DNA from: a bacterium UBP2_UBA5202
GTDB taxonomy: Bacteria; Edwardsbacteria; AC1; EtOH8
DNA: 64,000 nucleotides
Direction of reading: 5' to 3'
Assembly: GCA_002412795.1 (NCBI GenBank)
Contig: DHVS01000028.1
Location: 1-64,000, forward strand
The notes under the pieces are model-generated. The model had not been told where the DNA came from. It searched no databases and was given only the letters and a program-made list of their open reading frames with translations. The position numbers and the translations under genes were made by a program. Below, in pieces: positions 7,924 to 16,761 of this stretch (positions are counted from its first letter, which is position 1; each line of letters begins with the position of its first letter).

Positions 7924-10415
7924 CAGCGGGTCTTTTTGAGCTTGTTGAGTTCTTCCCGGGCGTTGGCGTCGCCGGGATTGCGGGCCAGCCATTCTTCCAG
8001 GGTGGCGATGGCCTGGGCGGCGTTGTTTTGGGCCAGATAGAAGGTGTACAGCCGGCCGTATCCCTCGCCGAAATTGGGATTGATCTGGATGCCTTTCTTG
8101 TAATAGTACTCGGCCGAGTCCGGCATCCCGGCCTGCTGGAACGACATCCCCAGCTGCATCAGGATGTAGGGGTTGGCCGGGTCCTTCTGCATCACCTGGC
8201 GGAAATAACCCAAAGCCTTGGGGAACTCACCCAGTTCGGCGTAGGTCACCCCCAGCCAGTTCAGGCCGGCCGATTCCTCGGGCATGATCTGGTGGGCCTG
8301 TTCAAACTGCTGGACCGCCTGCAGCTGCAGTTCCCTGGATTCCTGAAGACGGTTCTTCTGGCGGGCCTGCTCAGCCTGGCGGCGCAAAGCCATCCCCAGG
8401 TTCCAGTAGGTCACCGCATAATTCCCCAGCAAACGCTGGGTGTTCTCGTCCTTGAACACCTTGGGGTCGGTCAGGCCCCGCATCTTGTAAACATTGTTGA
8501 GGTTGTTCCGGGTGACCTGGATGTTGGGCTGTTTCTTGGAGGTGCTGTCCGGCAGTATCCGGTAAAGCATGCCCTCAAAGGAGAGATAGTTCTCCAGCCC
8601 GGTCAGGTTGTCGTCCGAGACCGTGGCCGCGAAGTAAATGGGATACTTTTCCCGGTAATCCTTCCCGAACACCAGGGCGGCGAATTCCCTGGGCGGGGCC
8701 AGCAACTGGGCAAAGGAAAGCTTTTTGCCGGCGTTGGCCGCAATGATCAGCCGGACCGCGATGTCGGAGACCTTGAATATCTGCCCATCCGGGGTCCGCA
8801 GCGGCTGGAGCTGGTCTATCTGGTATTCCGAGATGTCCATCGGCACGCCGCTCTGCTTCATCTGTTTGAGGTACCAGTTGGTGTTGCCCAGGGAAAGGTT
8901 GACTATCTTGACGTCCTTGCGCGATCTCCAGACCTCCTGCACGAACCAGACCGGGAAGGTGTCGTTGTCGCCGTTGGTGAAGATGATGCCGCCGGGCAGG
9001 GCCGACTGCAGGATGTTGTAGCCGTAATCCGCCGGGATCCAGTTGTTGGAGCGGTCCTTCTCGTGATAATACTTTTTGACGTTGAACAGGCCCACCCCCA
9101 GCAGGATCACACCCAAAGCAATGATGGCGTAGCGGGTCCATTCTTTAGCATATTTGGCCATCAGCTCGCGAACCAGATGCATCAGCCGCCAGGTGCCCAT
9201 TCCGATCCAGATGGCGAAGAACAGGTAGCAGGGGGCATAGATGTAGTCCCGGTCGCGGGGCTGGGGATTGCCCATGTTCAGGTAGACCACCAGGCCCAGT
9301 CCGGTGATCAAAAAGGCCGGCCCCACCAGGGAAAAGCTTTTATCCCGGCGCTTGAGCAGGTGGAAGAATCCAAAGACGATGGCCAAAGCTATCAGGATGG
9401 CCGACATGGCGCTGCCCTGGAAGACTCCCAATAGGATCCCGCCCACCAGAAGTACCACTGCTGCGGTGGACAGTTTCTTGTCCTCGCCCTCCCACAGGTG
9501 CATCAGGGCCCCGAAGATGCCCAAAGCCATTGATACCACGTTGAACTGCCACTTGAAATAGCGGAAGAACATATGGTTGAACTGGTACATGAAGTCGGCC
9601 TTGCGTTCGAAGAAATTGAAGGGCTCGTATTGCTTGCGCTGCAGCACGTACATCAGGGAATCCCAGTCCCGGGGGGCGCACTCGTTGATGGCCGGATTGA
9701 GGTTGGACCGCACCAGGAGATAGGCGTTGATGGTCAGGGCCAGGAAGAACAGCACCGCCCCTATCAGCCAGATCTTCCAGTCCATCAGGGCCTTCCAGTC
9801 TATCAGCAGGATGAAGATCAGGATCGGCAGGGCCGCCAGCAGGGTGGCCATGTGGCTGGCCCAGCCCAGCCCGAACAGAAAGGCCAAAAGCAGGATGACC
9901 TTGCGGTTGCCCACCTGCCCCATATTATCCCGCCAGCGCATGGCCAGCCAGACCGTCAGGGTCAGGGTGAACATGGCCAGGCCGTAAACCTCGGCTTCCA
10001 CTGAATTGTCCCACCAGGTGGGGGCGAAGGCCAGGAAGATGGCGCCCACCGCCCCGCTTAAGTGCAGCATCAGCCTTTCCAACTCGTCCTTGGGGTCTCC
10101 CCGCCACAGCACTATCAGTTTGACCGTCAAAAGATAGACGAAGGCCACCGTGGCGGCCGAGAACAGCGGCGAGAGCAGGTTGATCCGGGCTGCGATCTCG
10201 GGCAGGAACTGGAACATCAGGATGGTGGTCCGGCCGATCACTGCGTAGAGCGGGTATCCCGGAGGATGGGGGATGCCCAGGATGTTGGAGATGGCGATGA
10301 ACTCCCCGCAGTCCCAGAACGAGGTGGTGGCGGCCATGGTCTTGACGTAGATGATGAAGGCCGTCAAAAACACGCCCAGACCGGTTAGCAGCCTGATCTT
10401 GGTTTCCTTTTGCAT
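7923..10415 (-). CDS. DUF2723 (TMEM260-like) multi-pass membrane protein with TPR tail
   Basis: This 830-residue inner-membrane protein has an N-terminal polytopic domain with at least ten hydrophobic segments (about 10-440) carrying the DUF2723 signature TSFWDCGEFIAISNILGIPHPPGYPLYAVIGR (split: TSFWDCGEFIAIS, then PHPPGYPLY). DUF2723 is related to TMEM260, reported to be a protein O-mannosyltransferase. A periplasmic-like region with NGDNDTFPVWFVQEV follows. The last 150 residues are TPR repeats (GLNWLGVTYAELGEFPKA, YILMQLGMSFQQAGM). A glycosyltransferase role is inferred, not shown. The ATG has AAGGAGC upstream. The gene is coupled to hypA and hypB, an unusual pairing. Confidence 0.85.
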   Translation of the reverse strand: MQKETKIRLLTGLGVFLTAFIIYVKTMAATTSFWDCGEFIAISNILGIPHPPGYPLYAVIGRTTILMFQFLPEIAARINLLSPLFSAATVAFVYLLTVKLIVLWRGDPKDELERLMLHLSGAVGAIFLAFAPTWWDNSVEAEVYGLAMFTLTLTVWLAMRWRDNMGQVGNRKVILLLAFLFGLGWASHMATLLAALPILIFILLIDWKALMDWKIWLIGAVLFFLALTINAYLLVRSNLNPAINECAPRDWDSLMYVLQRKQYEPFNFFERKADFMYQFNHMFFRYFKWQFNVVSMALGIFGALMHLWEGEDKKLSTAAVVLLVGGILLGVFQGSAMSAILIALAIVFGFFHLLKRRDKSFSLVGPAFLITGLGLVVYLNMGNPQPRDRDYIYAPCYLFFAIWIGMGTWRLMHLVRELMAKYAKEWTRYAIIALGVILLGVGLFNVKKYYHEKDRSNNWIPADYGYNILQSALPGGIIFTNGDNDTFPVWFVQEVWRSRKDVKIVNLSLGNTNWYLKQMKQSGVPMDISEYQIDQLQPLRTPDGQIFKVSDIAVRLIIAANAGKKLSFAQLLAPPREFAALVFGKDYREKYPIYFAATVSDDNLTGLENYLSFEGMLYRILPDSTSKKQPNIQVTRNNLNNVYKMRGLTDPKVFKDENTQRLLGNYAVTYWNLGMALRRQAEQARQKNRLQESRELQLQAVQQFEQAHQIMPEESAGLNWLGVTYAELGEFPKALGYFRQVMQKDPANPYILMQLGMSFQQAGMPDSAEYYYKKGIQINPNFGEGYGRLYTFYLAQNNAAQAIATLEEWLARNPGDANAREELNKLKKTR

Positions 10416-10567
10416 TTAACTGATGCTCCTTGCTGTAATATTAGACCGTATTATTTTATTTTTTATAGGACACGGATTTACACGGATTTTTTCGATATAT
10501 CTGCGGAAATCGGCAATGATCAGCATAATCAGCGTTCCGGTGGTTTTGGTGTAGGCTTCTTGGATGA
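10416..10567. repeat. ACACGGATT-type intergenic repeat
   Basis: Between cdaA and the DUF2723 gene, GGACACGGATTTACACGG (about 10469-10486) followed by TCTGCGGAAATCGGC and ATCAGCGTTCC words make up a dispersed repeat. A second copy with GGACACGGATTAACACGG lies near 31209. No gene is present. Confidence 0.5.
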
Positions 10568-11401
10568 TCATGTTCCCTGGTAGCTCTGGGCCGGCTGCTC
10601 GGGAACGGCCTCCACCTTGGCGTGCAGGGCCCGGGTCAGCGCTTTTTTCAGCTCGGCGGCATCGGCCAGTTTTGCCAGACGGCCGTAGCGGCAGAGCGAG
10701 ATGGCCTGTTTCTCCTCCGACACCACCACCGCCACCGCATCGGTCTCCAGGGTCAGGCCGTGGGCCGCCCGGTGCCGCATCCCGTAGCTGGCGGTTATCT
10801 CGGGGTCCTGGGACACCGGCAGGGTGCAGCCGGCCGAGATGATCATGTCGCCCCGGATGATCACCGCCCCGTCGTGCAGGGGCCCGCCGGGAACGAACAG
10901 CGACATCAGCAGGGGCTCGGAGACCTTGGCCCCGATCTCGGTGCCGGTGTCGCTGTAATTTTTAAGGCCGTCGTTCTTCTCGAAGACGATGATGGCCCCG
11001 AAACCGCGCTGGGAAATGGTTTTGCAGGCCCGGGTCACTTCGTCGATGGCCTTGGCCTCGCCTTTCAGGAAGATCCCCAGAAAACGGTTGCGCCCCAGCT
11101 GGGTCAGGGCGTTGCGGATCTCGGGCTGGAACAGGATGACGAAGGCCACCACCCACAGGGACTTCAATGAGTCCATGAACCAGCCGGTGCCGGGCAGGCT
11201 GTAAAGCTGGGCCGCTATCCCTATCACCACCAGCACCATTATTCCGAACAGCATCTGGATGGCCCGGGTGCCCTTCATCAGGTGGAAGATCCGGTAGATG
11301 ATGTAGGATACCAGCAGGATGTCCAGGATGTCCAGGGGCCGCACTGTCAGGAAAGACAGGGCCCCCGGCAGATGGTAGGTGAAATTGAATCTTTCGATCA
11401 T
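10568..11401 (-). CDS. cdaA: Diadenylate cyclase CdaA
   Basis: The 277-residue membrane enzyme makes cyclic di-AMP from two ATP. Three hydrophobic segments fill residues about 20-90 (LLVSYIIYRIF, MLFGIMVLVVIGIAAQLY, LWVVAFVILFQPEIRNAL). The DAC domain carries the catalytic DGA motif in PGGPLHDGAVIIRGD and the RHR motif in YGMRHRAAHGL. Length and topology match CdaA rather than DisA. It lies downstream of folP, an arrangement commonly seen for this pair, although here a 153-nt gap with repeats separates them. Confidence 0.95.
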   Translation of the reverse strand: MIERFNFTYHLPGALSFLTVRPLDILDILLVSYIIYRIFHLMKGTRAIQMLFGIMVLVVIGIAAQLYSLPGTGWFMDSLKSLWVVAFVILFQPEIRNALTQLGRNRFLGIFLKGEAKAIDEVTRACKTISQRGFGAIIVFEKNDGLKNYSDTGTEIGAKVSEPLLMSLFVPGGPLHDGAVIIRGDMIISAGCTLPVSQDPEITASYGMRHRAAHGLTLETDAVAVVVSEEKQAISLCRYGRLAKLADAAELKKALTRALHAKVEAVPEQPAQSYQGT

Positions 11402-11554
11402 ATGCTTTTTAGAATTGGTCTATGCCACTAAGATACAAAGATACAGAGAAAACTAAATAAACGGGAAATTGGAAATGGGAAATAATTTGTGCCCCTTCGG
11501 CTCGGCACTTCGGCATACTCAGCGTGGCACTCAGGGCAGGCTTAGTGTCGGAGT
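11402..11554. repeat. Composite intergenic repeats between folP and cdaA
   Basis: ATGCCACTAAGATACAAAG (CACAAAG-arm family), GGGAAATTGGAAATGGGAAA (TTCCCATTT family) and CACTTCGGCATACTCAGCG with CACTCAGGGCAGGC (TTCGACA family) are strung together in about 130 nt. No gene is seen. Confidence 0.5.
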
Positions 11555-12421
11555 TTACCCTGATGTATAGAAGGGTGGTGAAAAATTCCCTGTTTTGACT
11601 GCCTGATAGACTGTCAAGGCCTGGATCGTTTCCCGGACGTCGTGGCAGCGGATGACCGAAGCCCCGTTCTGCACGGCCAGCAGGGCGGCCGCCAGGCTTC
11701 CCGGCAGGCGCTCCCCGGCCGGGATGTCATTGTTCAGTTTGCCGATGAACGATTTCCGGGAAACGCCCACCACCAGCGGGCAGTTGAATTTTTTAAAATA
11801 TTCCAGGTTCCTGATCAAGCTCAGGTTCTGTTCCACGGTCTTGCCAAAACCGATCCCCGGGTCAAGGGCCATAATATCATGCTTGATCCCGGCTTCCGCC
11901 GCGGACTTGATCGAGGATTTCAGGTATGAGCCCACCTCATCCAGAAGATCATCATACTTCGGGGCTGTCTGCATGTTCTCCGGCGTGCCCTTGATGTGCA
12001 TCAGCACCAGGCCTGCTTTGTAAGCGGAGACCGTGCCCGCCATTTCGGGGTCGAAGTTGAGGCCGGAGATGTCGTTGACTATGGAGGCTCCGGCTTGCAG
12101 GGCCTTTTCAGCCACTTTGGATTTGTAGGTGTCTATCGAGACCGGCAGTTTTAGTTTTGACGCCAGTCGTTCTATCACCGGCAGCACCCTCTGCAGTTCC
12201 TGGTCCAAAGAGACCTTTTGGGCCCCCGGCCTGGTGGACTCCCCGCCGATGTCTATGATGTCGGCCCCCTCCTCGGCCATCCGCAGGCCCTGTTCCACCG
12301 CGGTCTTGGGATCAAGGTATCTGCCGCCGTCGGAGAAGGAATCCGGCGTAACGTTGAGGATGCCCATCAACAAGGGCTTGTGACTTACGTCCAGTTTGTA
12401 TTTACCGCACTGCCAGATCAT
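11555..12421 (-). CDS. folP: Dihydropteroate synthase
   Basis: The 288-residue cytoplasmic TIM-barrel enzyme condenses 4-aminobenzoate with dihydropterin pyrophosphate in folate synthesis. Signatures are MGILNVTPDSFSDGGRY, DIGGESTRPGA, SIDTYKSKVAEKAL, INDISG and GVSRKSFIG with the terminal IRCHDV. Length is standard. GTP cyclohydrolase I, the first enzyme of the same pathway, is encoded 1.7 kb upstream at 14097, with the secreted repeat protein in between. Confidence 0.97.
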   Translation of the reverse strand: MIWQCGKYKLDVSHKPLLMGILNVTPDSFSDGGRYLDPKTAVEQGLRMAEEGADIIDIGGESTRPGAQKVSLDQELQRVLPVIERLASKLKLPVSIDTYKSKVAEKALQAGASIVNDISGLNFDPEMAGTVSAYKAGLVLMHIKGTPENMQTAPKYDDLLDEVGSYLKSSIKSAAEAGIKHDIMALDPGIGFGKTVEQNLSLIRNLEYFKKFNCPLVVGVSRKSFIGKLNNDIPAGERLPGSLAAALLAVQNGASVIRCHDVRETIQALTVYQAVKTGNFSPPFYTSG

Positions 12422-12439
12422 TGTTTACATTTGGAATTA

Positions 12440-12545
12440 TTTAACCACAAAAGGCACAAATTACACAAAGAGATCCATAAATTTAATTTTTTGTCCAGTA
12501 AAAAATATTTGTGATTTTTATGCTTTCTGTGGCCAATATTGGAAG
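12440..12545. repeat. Paired CACAAAGGCAC-type arms
   Basis: AACCACAAAAGGCACAAATT (12442-12461) and an inverted counterpart with GTGATTTTTATGCTTTCTGTGG (split: GTGATTTTTATG, CTTTCTGTGG; to about 12533) face each other across about 50 AT-rich bases. The pair looks like one imperfect palindromic element of the family also present at 14735-14856 and 32768-32912. Confidence 0.5.
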
Positions 12546-12574
12546 CAGATGGATGCTGTTAAATTTAACAGGCC

Positions 12575-14038
12575 CTACCTCACTACCACCATCTTATTGG
12601 TAACCGCCCGGCCTTCAGACTCCATTCTTGCCATATATACCCCATTGGCCACTTTGCGGCTATCGTTTCCTGTGCAGTTCCAATTAACGGTATAGCTGCC
12701 GGGCTGGCGGTATGCATTGACCAGCGTTTTTACCAACTGCCCCGCCGTGTTGTAGACCGTTAAATTTACCAGGCCGGGTTTTGTCAATTGGTAATTGATC
12801 ATCGTTGATTGATTGATTGGGTTGGGCGCGTTCTGCCCTAATTTGAAACTGGAAACGTTAACCGGGTCAACCGGGTTGCCAGCCACCCCGGTGTATTTGG
12901 GGATAAAGGCCCCGTAGACATAACTAATAGTAAAAGCCGCATCTATGCTATTGTTAAAGGATAAGAATTGATTTCCTCCATAGATAAGACCTCCATAGAA
13001 CGGGAGGTTATCGCCCGACGGGATGAAAATGGTAAATGTGGTATCCAGCGGAGAACCCGTGGTATTGAAAAACCTTCCCGCACAATATCCCGTATCATAG
13101 GCAGTTGTATAATTGTCCCAGGCTATCAGATAGCTTGCGCCGTCAAAGGCAATCATGGGGAACTGCGGATTTTTAGTGGAATCGCAAATGGTAAACTTAT
13201 CTTCAACGACCCCGGCAGTCGTAACAAAGCAGCCTAAGAGATTCCACCCTGTGCTGTCAATATTATTGGCCTGATCGTGAAAAGCCACCAGATACCTTAA
13301 ACCGTCAAAAGCAAGTGACACCGGGTTGTCACTGCGATAAGGACCGCCATCTATTAAGAAGTTGGTGCCCACCAAGACCCCTGACGGACTTATAAACTGC
13401 CCGTAAATATCCCTGCCATTGCCTTCATCGCACCATGCAGCCAGAAAGTTTATGCCGTCAAAAGCTATGCCAGGATCACGCGCAGTTGTGCTGCTGATCT
13501 GTACTTCCCCTCCGATCAGATTTCCGGCCTTGCTGAGGCGCTGCCCGAAAAGAATGTCGTTAACATGATAAACCAGCAGATAAGTAGTATCGCCAAAAGT
13601 TATGCCCCTGGCATGTTCAGCGCCAGATAACGCAACTATGGGAAAAGCCGGTCCCACTAAACTGCCCGATACACTTACGAATTGCCCGTAAACGTTGGCG
13701 TTGTCAATTCCATGTTCATCATCAGTCCAGGTCATAAGATAGTTTGTCCCGTCAAATGCCACACAAGGTGCCCCACCGGTTCTGCCCACCGTAATCCTGG
13801 AACCGACCAAACTGCCGCTGGGAGACACCAACTGCGCCGTAATGTGATTTTCAGACACCGTGCTGCCTTCAATGCCCACCAAATAATTTACGCCATCATA
13901 AGCCCCGGAAAATGATATTGCGCTGGAGTCACCAACCGCTATGGGAAAATCAGTTAATTTTGGCTGGGCCAAGGCAGTTACCGCCGCCAAACAACACACA
14001 ACCGCTGTCAGCAGGATGGTAAACATTCTTCTGGTCAT
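12575..14038 (-). CDS. Secreted repeat protein with C-terminal sorting/FlgD-like domain
   Basis: The 487-residue product has a signal peptide (MTRRMFTILLTAVVCCLAAVTALAQ, split after LTAVV). The body is a series of roughly 50-residue repeats of the type AFDGxNYLxxW...YGQFxSxSGxLVG, which probably form a beta-propeller-like fold. The last 80 residues match the T9SS type A / FlgD-Ig pattern: NPINQSTMINYQLTKPG, VYNTAGQLVKTLV, GVYMARMESEG and the terminal KMVVVR. Export to the surface through a type IX-like system is inferred. AAGGAG precedes the ATG. No partner gene identifies the ligand. Confidence 0.82.
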   Translation of the reverse strand: MTRRMFTILLTAVVCCLAAVTALAQPKLTDFPIAVGDSSAISFSGAYDGVNYLVGIEGSTVSENHITAQLVSPSGSLVGSRITVGRTGGAPCVAFDGTNYLMTWTDDEHGIDNANVYGQFVSVSGSLVGPAFPIVALSGAEHARGITFGDTTYLLVYHVNDILFGQRLSKAGNLIGGEVQISSTTARDPGIAFDGINFLAAWCDEGNGRDIYGQFISPSGVLVGTNFLIDGGPYRSDNPVSLAFDGLRYLVAFHDQANNIDSTGWNLLGCFVTTAGVVEDKFTICDSTKNPQFPMIAFDGASYLIAWDNYTTAYDTGYCAGRFFNTTGSPLDTTFTIFIPSGDNLPFYGGLIYGGNQFLSFNNSIDAAFTISYVYGAFIPKYTGVAGNPVDPVNVSSFKLGQNAPNPINQSTMINYQLTKPGLVNLTVYNTAGQLVKTLVNAYRQPGSYTVNWNCTGNDSRKVANGVYMARMESEGRAVTNKMVVVR

Positions 14039-14096
14039 AGCTGGCTCCTTTTTTACTTTTGTGAATCTTGTGCTTTATGTGGTTAATTAAAAGCCC

Positions 14097-14726
14097 TTAC
14101 CGCCCCTTGATCAGCGACAGCGCTTCCAGCCTGGTCGACTCCCGCTTCATCCCGCCCCGGATGGCCGAGGTGACCACGGAAGACCCCGGCTTCTTCACCC
14201 CCCGCATGGTCAGGCACAGATGCTCAGCTTCAACTACCACCAGCACGCCCAGAGGTTTCAGTTTCTTCATCAGCAGGTCGGCTATATCCGCGGCCAGCCG
14301 CTCCTGCAGCTGCAGCCTCTTGGACATGGCCTCCACCACCTTCACCAGACTGGAGAACCCGGTGATCTTGTTGTGGCGCGGGATATAGGCGATGTGAACC
14401 CGGCCGAAGAACGGCAGCAGGTGATGCTCGCAGAGCGAATGGAAGGTGATGTCCTTGACCAGGATCATCTCGTCCTCGTTCTTGGCGGTGTAGACCTTCA
14501 GCTCGTCGATGGGGTCGGCCGCCATGCCCGACAGGACCTCCTCGTACATCCGGGCCACCCGGCAGGGCGTGTCCAGCAGGCCCTCCCGGCGGGGGTCTTC
14601 TCCGATGGCCAGCAGCAGTTCCCTGACCGCCTGCTCTATCTTCGGCCCGTCGGGGGCCTTGATCTTAACTTTGGGCTTTGCCATTCTGCTTCTTTTCTTC
14701 CCCGTTCTTGTCGTTGGGTTTTTCAT
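14097..14726 (-). CDS. folE: GTP cyclohydrolase I
   Basis: The 209-residue enzyme converts GTP to dihydroneopterin triphosphate, the first step of folate/pterin synthesis. It contains EDPRREGLLDTPCRVARMYEE, split here as EDPRREGLL and DTPCRVARM, the zinc-site Cys-His in SLCEHHLLPFFGRVHIAY, and the second zinc cysteine in EAEHLCLTMRGVKKPGS. The Lys-rich N terminus is poorly conserved, so translation may instead begin at the ATG at 14684 (195 residues); neither start has a strong ribosome site. It follows ftsH after a 130-nt repeat-filled gap. Confidence 0.95.
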   Translation of the reverse strand: MKNPTTRTGKKRSRMAKPKVKIKAPDGPKIEQAVRELLLAIGEDPRREGLLDTPCRVARMYEEVLSGMAADPIDELKVYTAKNEDEMILVKDITFHSLCEHHLLPFFGRVHIAYIPRHNKITGFSSLVKVVEAMSKRLQLQERLAADIADLLMKKLKPLGVLVVVEAEHLCLTMRGVKKPGSSVVTSAIRGGMKRESTRLEALSLIKGR

Positions 14727-14734
14727 AACAGTTC

Positions 14735-14856
14735 AGGCCACCAAGACACCAAGGCACAAAACACGATTTCCCATTTTTATTTGACGAAGACTTGGTGTAG
14801 TTGGATCCTATTTTTTTAATTTGGCTTGGTGTCTTTGTGCCTTTGTGGCTGAATAG
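14735..14856. repeat. Inverted-arm element of the CACAAAGGCAC family
   Basis: GGCCACCAAGACACCAAGGC (14740-14759) and, inverted, TGGTGTCTTTGTGCCTTTG (14826-14844) with GTGGCTGAATAG form the two arms of a palindromic element about 120 nt long that fills the ftsH-folE gap. A TTTCCCATTT piece lies in the middle. No gene is seen. Confidence 0.6.
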
Positions 14857-16761
14857 TTACGTTTTTGCTTCCCGGGCCGGCAGGGCCTGGCCTTTGATGA
14901 TCAGCTCCACCTGCTCGCCGTCCAGGCATTCCCGCTCCAGCAGGGCGGCGGCCAGGTTCTCCAGGATATTCCGGTTGTCCTTGAGAAGTTTGGAGGCCTT
15001 TTGGTTGGCGCCGTCCACCAGGGTCCGGATCTCGCTGTCTATCAGTTCGGCGGTATGTTCGGAATAATTTTTGATGTGGCCGAAGTCCCGGCCCAGGAAA
15101 ATTTCCTCGTCCTTCTTGCCGAAGGTCACCGGGCCCAGCTTGGAGCTCATGCCCCATTCGCAGACCATCTTGCGGGAGAGCTGGGTGGCCTGCTCGATGT
15201 CGTTGCCCGATCCGGTGGAAAGGTCCTTGAATATCAGCATCTCGGCCGCCCGGCCGCCCAGCATGATGGCCATCCGGTTAAGGCACCAGGTCCGGGAGTA
15301 GTTGTGTTTTTCGTCGGTGGGCAGGCTGACCGTCACCCCCATGGCCCGCCCCCGGGGGATGATGGTCACCTTGTGAATGGGGTCGGTGTCCCTGGTCAGC
15401 CGGCTGACCAGGGTGTGCCCGGCCTCGTGGTAGGCGGTCATCTTCTTCTCGTCGTCGGTGATCACCATGCTCTTGCGCTCGGCCCCCATCAGCACCTTGT
15501 CCTTGGCCTCCTCCATGTCCTGCATATAGACCTTGTCGTGGTTCTTGCGGGCCGCCAGCAGGGCGGCCTCGTTGACCATGTTGGCGATGTCGGCCCCGGA
15601 AAATCCCGGGGTGCCCCGGGCCAGTATCTTCAGGTCCACGTCCGGAGCCAGCGGTTTGTTCTTGGTATGGACCTTCAGTATCCCCTCCCGGCCCACCACG
15701 TCGGGACGGTCCACCACTATCACCCGGTCGAACCTGCCCGGCCGCATCAGGGCAGGATCCAGCACGTCGGGCCGGTTGGTGGCCGCCAAAATGATCACCC
15801 CCTCGTTGCCGGCAAAGCCGTCCATCTCCACCAGCAGGGCGTTCAGGGTCTGTTCCCGCTCGTCGTGGCCCCCGCCCATCCCGGCTCCCCGGTGGCGGCC
15901 CACCGCGTCTATCTCGTCGATGAAGATGATGCAGGGGGCGCTGCGCTTGCCCTGTTCAAAGAGGTCCCGCACCCGGGCCGCGCCGACTCCCACGAACATC
16001 TCCACGAAGTCCGAGCCGGAGATGGAGAAGAACGGCACCCCGGCCTCCCCGGCCACCGCCCGGGCCAGCAGGGTCTTGCCCGTTCCCGGCGAGCCTAAAA
16101 GCAATGCGCCCTTGGGGATCTTGCCGCCCAGCTTGGTGAATTTTTTGGGCTCCTTTAAGAATTCAATGATCTCCCGCAGGTCGGTCTTGGCCTCGTCGGC
16201 CCCGGCCACGTCGCTGAAGGTGACCCTGATCTTGTCCTGGGAAAGCTTGGCCTTGCTTTTACCGAAATTAAAGACCCCCTTCTGTCCGCCCTGCATCTGG
16301 CGCATGAACAGGAACCACAGCACGCCCAGCACGATCAAAAATCCGTAGTTCATCAGAAAGGCCGCCAGGCCGCTGGGCTCGGTGGACAGGGCCTTGATCT
16401 TAACGCCCCGGGCCTCCAGTTCGGCGATCAGGTTCGGGTCTTCGATCGGCAGAAAGGTCTTGAACTTGGGGTATTCCAGCCTGACCCCGGACTTGACCTC
16501 CATCTTGGGCGACTTGAAATTACCCTTGACCTCCCGCCCGGTAAAGATCACCTGGCTGATGTTCCCGGCGTTGAGCTCCTCCCGGAACTGGCTGTAGATG
16601 ATGTCCATTTGCCGGTCCCTGGGCTTGGAAAACAGGTTGTACAGCGATATGGCCAGCATCACCAGTATCACCCAGATCAGCACCGACCTGATCCCATCGT
16701 TAAAACCCTTGGGGCCGGTGATCCTCTTAAGTCCCTTGCCGCCTTTATTTCCTTCCGCCAT
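14857..16761 (-). CDS. ftsH: ATP-dependent zinc metalloprotease FtsH
   Basis: FtsH is a membrane-anchored AAA+ protease that degrades misfolded membrane proteins and short-lived regulators. In this 634-residue protein two transmembrane segments (about 28-45 and 132-150) flank a periplasmic domain. The AAA module has Walker A GSPGTGKTLLARA (Ser replaces the usual second residue Pro), Walker B IIFIDEIDAVG and the ATNRPD box. The protease domain has the zinc motif HEAGH (AYHEAGHTLVSRL). GGAGGAATAATG joins the ATG to the stop of hpt with a one-base overlap, so hpt and ftsH form an operon, a common pairing. Confidence 0.97.
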   Translation of the reverse strand: MAEGNKGGKGLKRITGPKGFNDGIRSVLIWVILVMLAISLYNLFSKPRDRQMDIIYSQFREELNAGNISQVIFTGREVKGNFKSPKMEVKSGVRLEYPKFKTFLPIEDPNLIAELEARGVKIKALSTEPSGLAAFLMNYGFLIVLGVLWFLFMRQMQGGQKGVFNFGKSKAKLSQDKIRVTFSDVAGADEAKTDLREIIEFLKEPKKFTKLGGKIPKGALLLGSPGTGKTLLARAVAGEAGVPFFSISGSDFVEMFVGVGAARVRDLFEQGKRSAPCIIFIDEIDAVGRHRGAGMGGGHDEREQTLNALLVEMDGFAGNEGVIILAATNRPDVLDPALMRPGRFDRVIVVDRPDVVGREGILKVHTKNKPLAPDVDLKILARGTPGFSGADIANMVNEAALLAARKNHDKVYMQDMEEAKDKVLMGAERKSMVITDDEKKMTAYHEAGHTLVSRLTRDTDPIHKVTIIPRGRAMGVTVSLPTDEKHNYSRTWCLNRMAIMLGGRAAEMLIFKDLSTGSGNDIEQATQLSRKMVCEWGMSSKLGPVTFGKKDEEIFLGRDFGHIKNYSEHTAELIDSEIRTLVDGANQKASKLLKDNRNILENLAAALLERECLDGEQVELIIKGQALPAREAKT

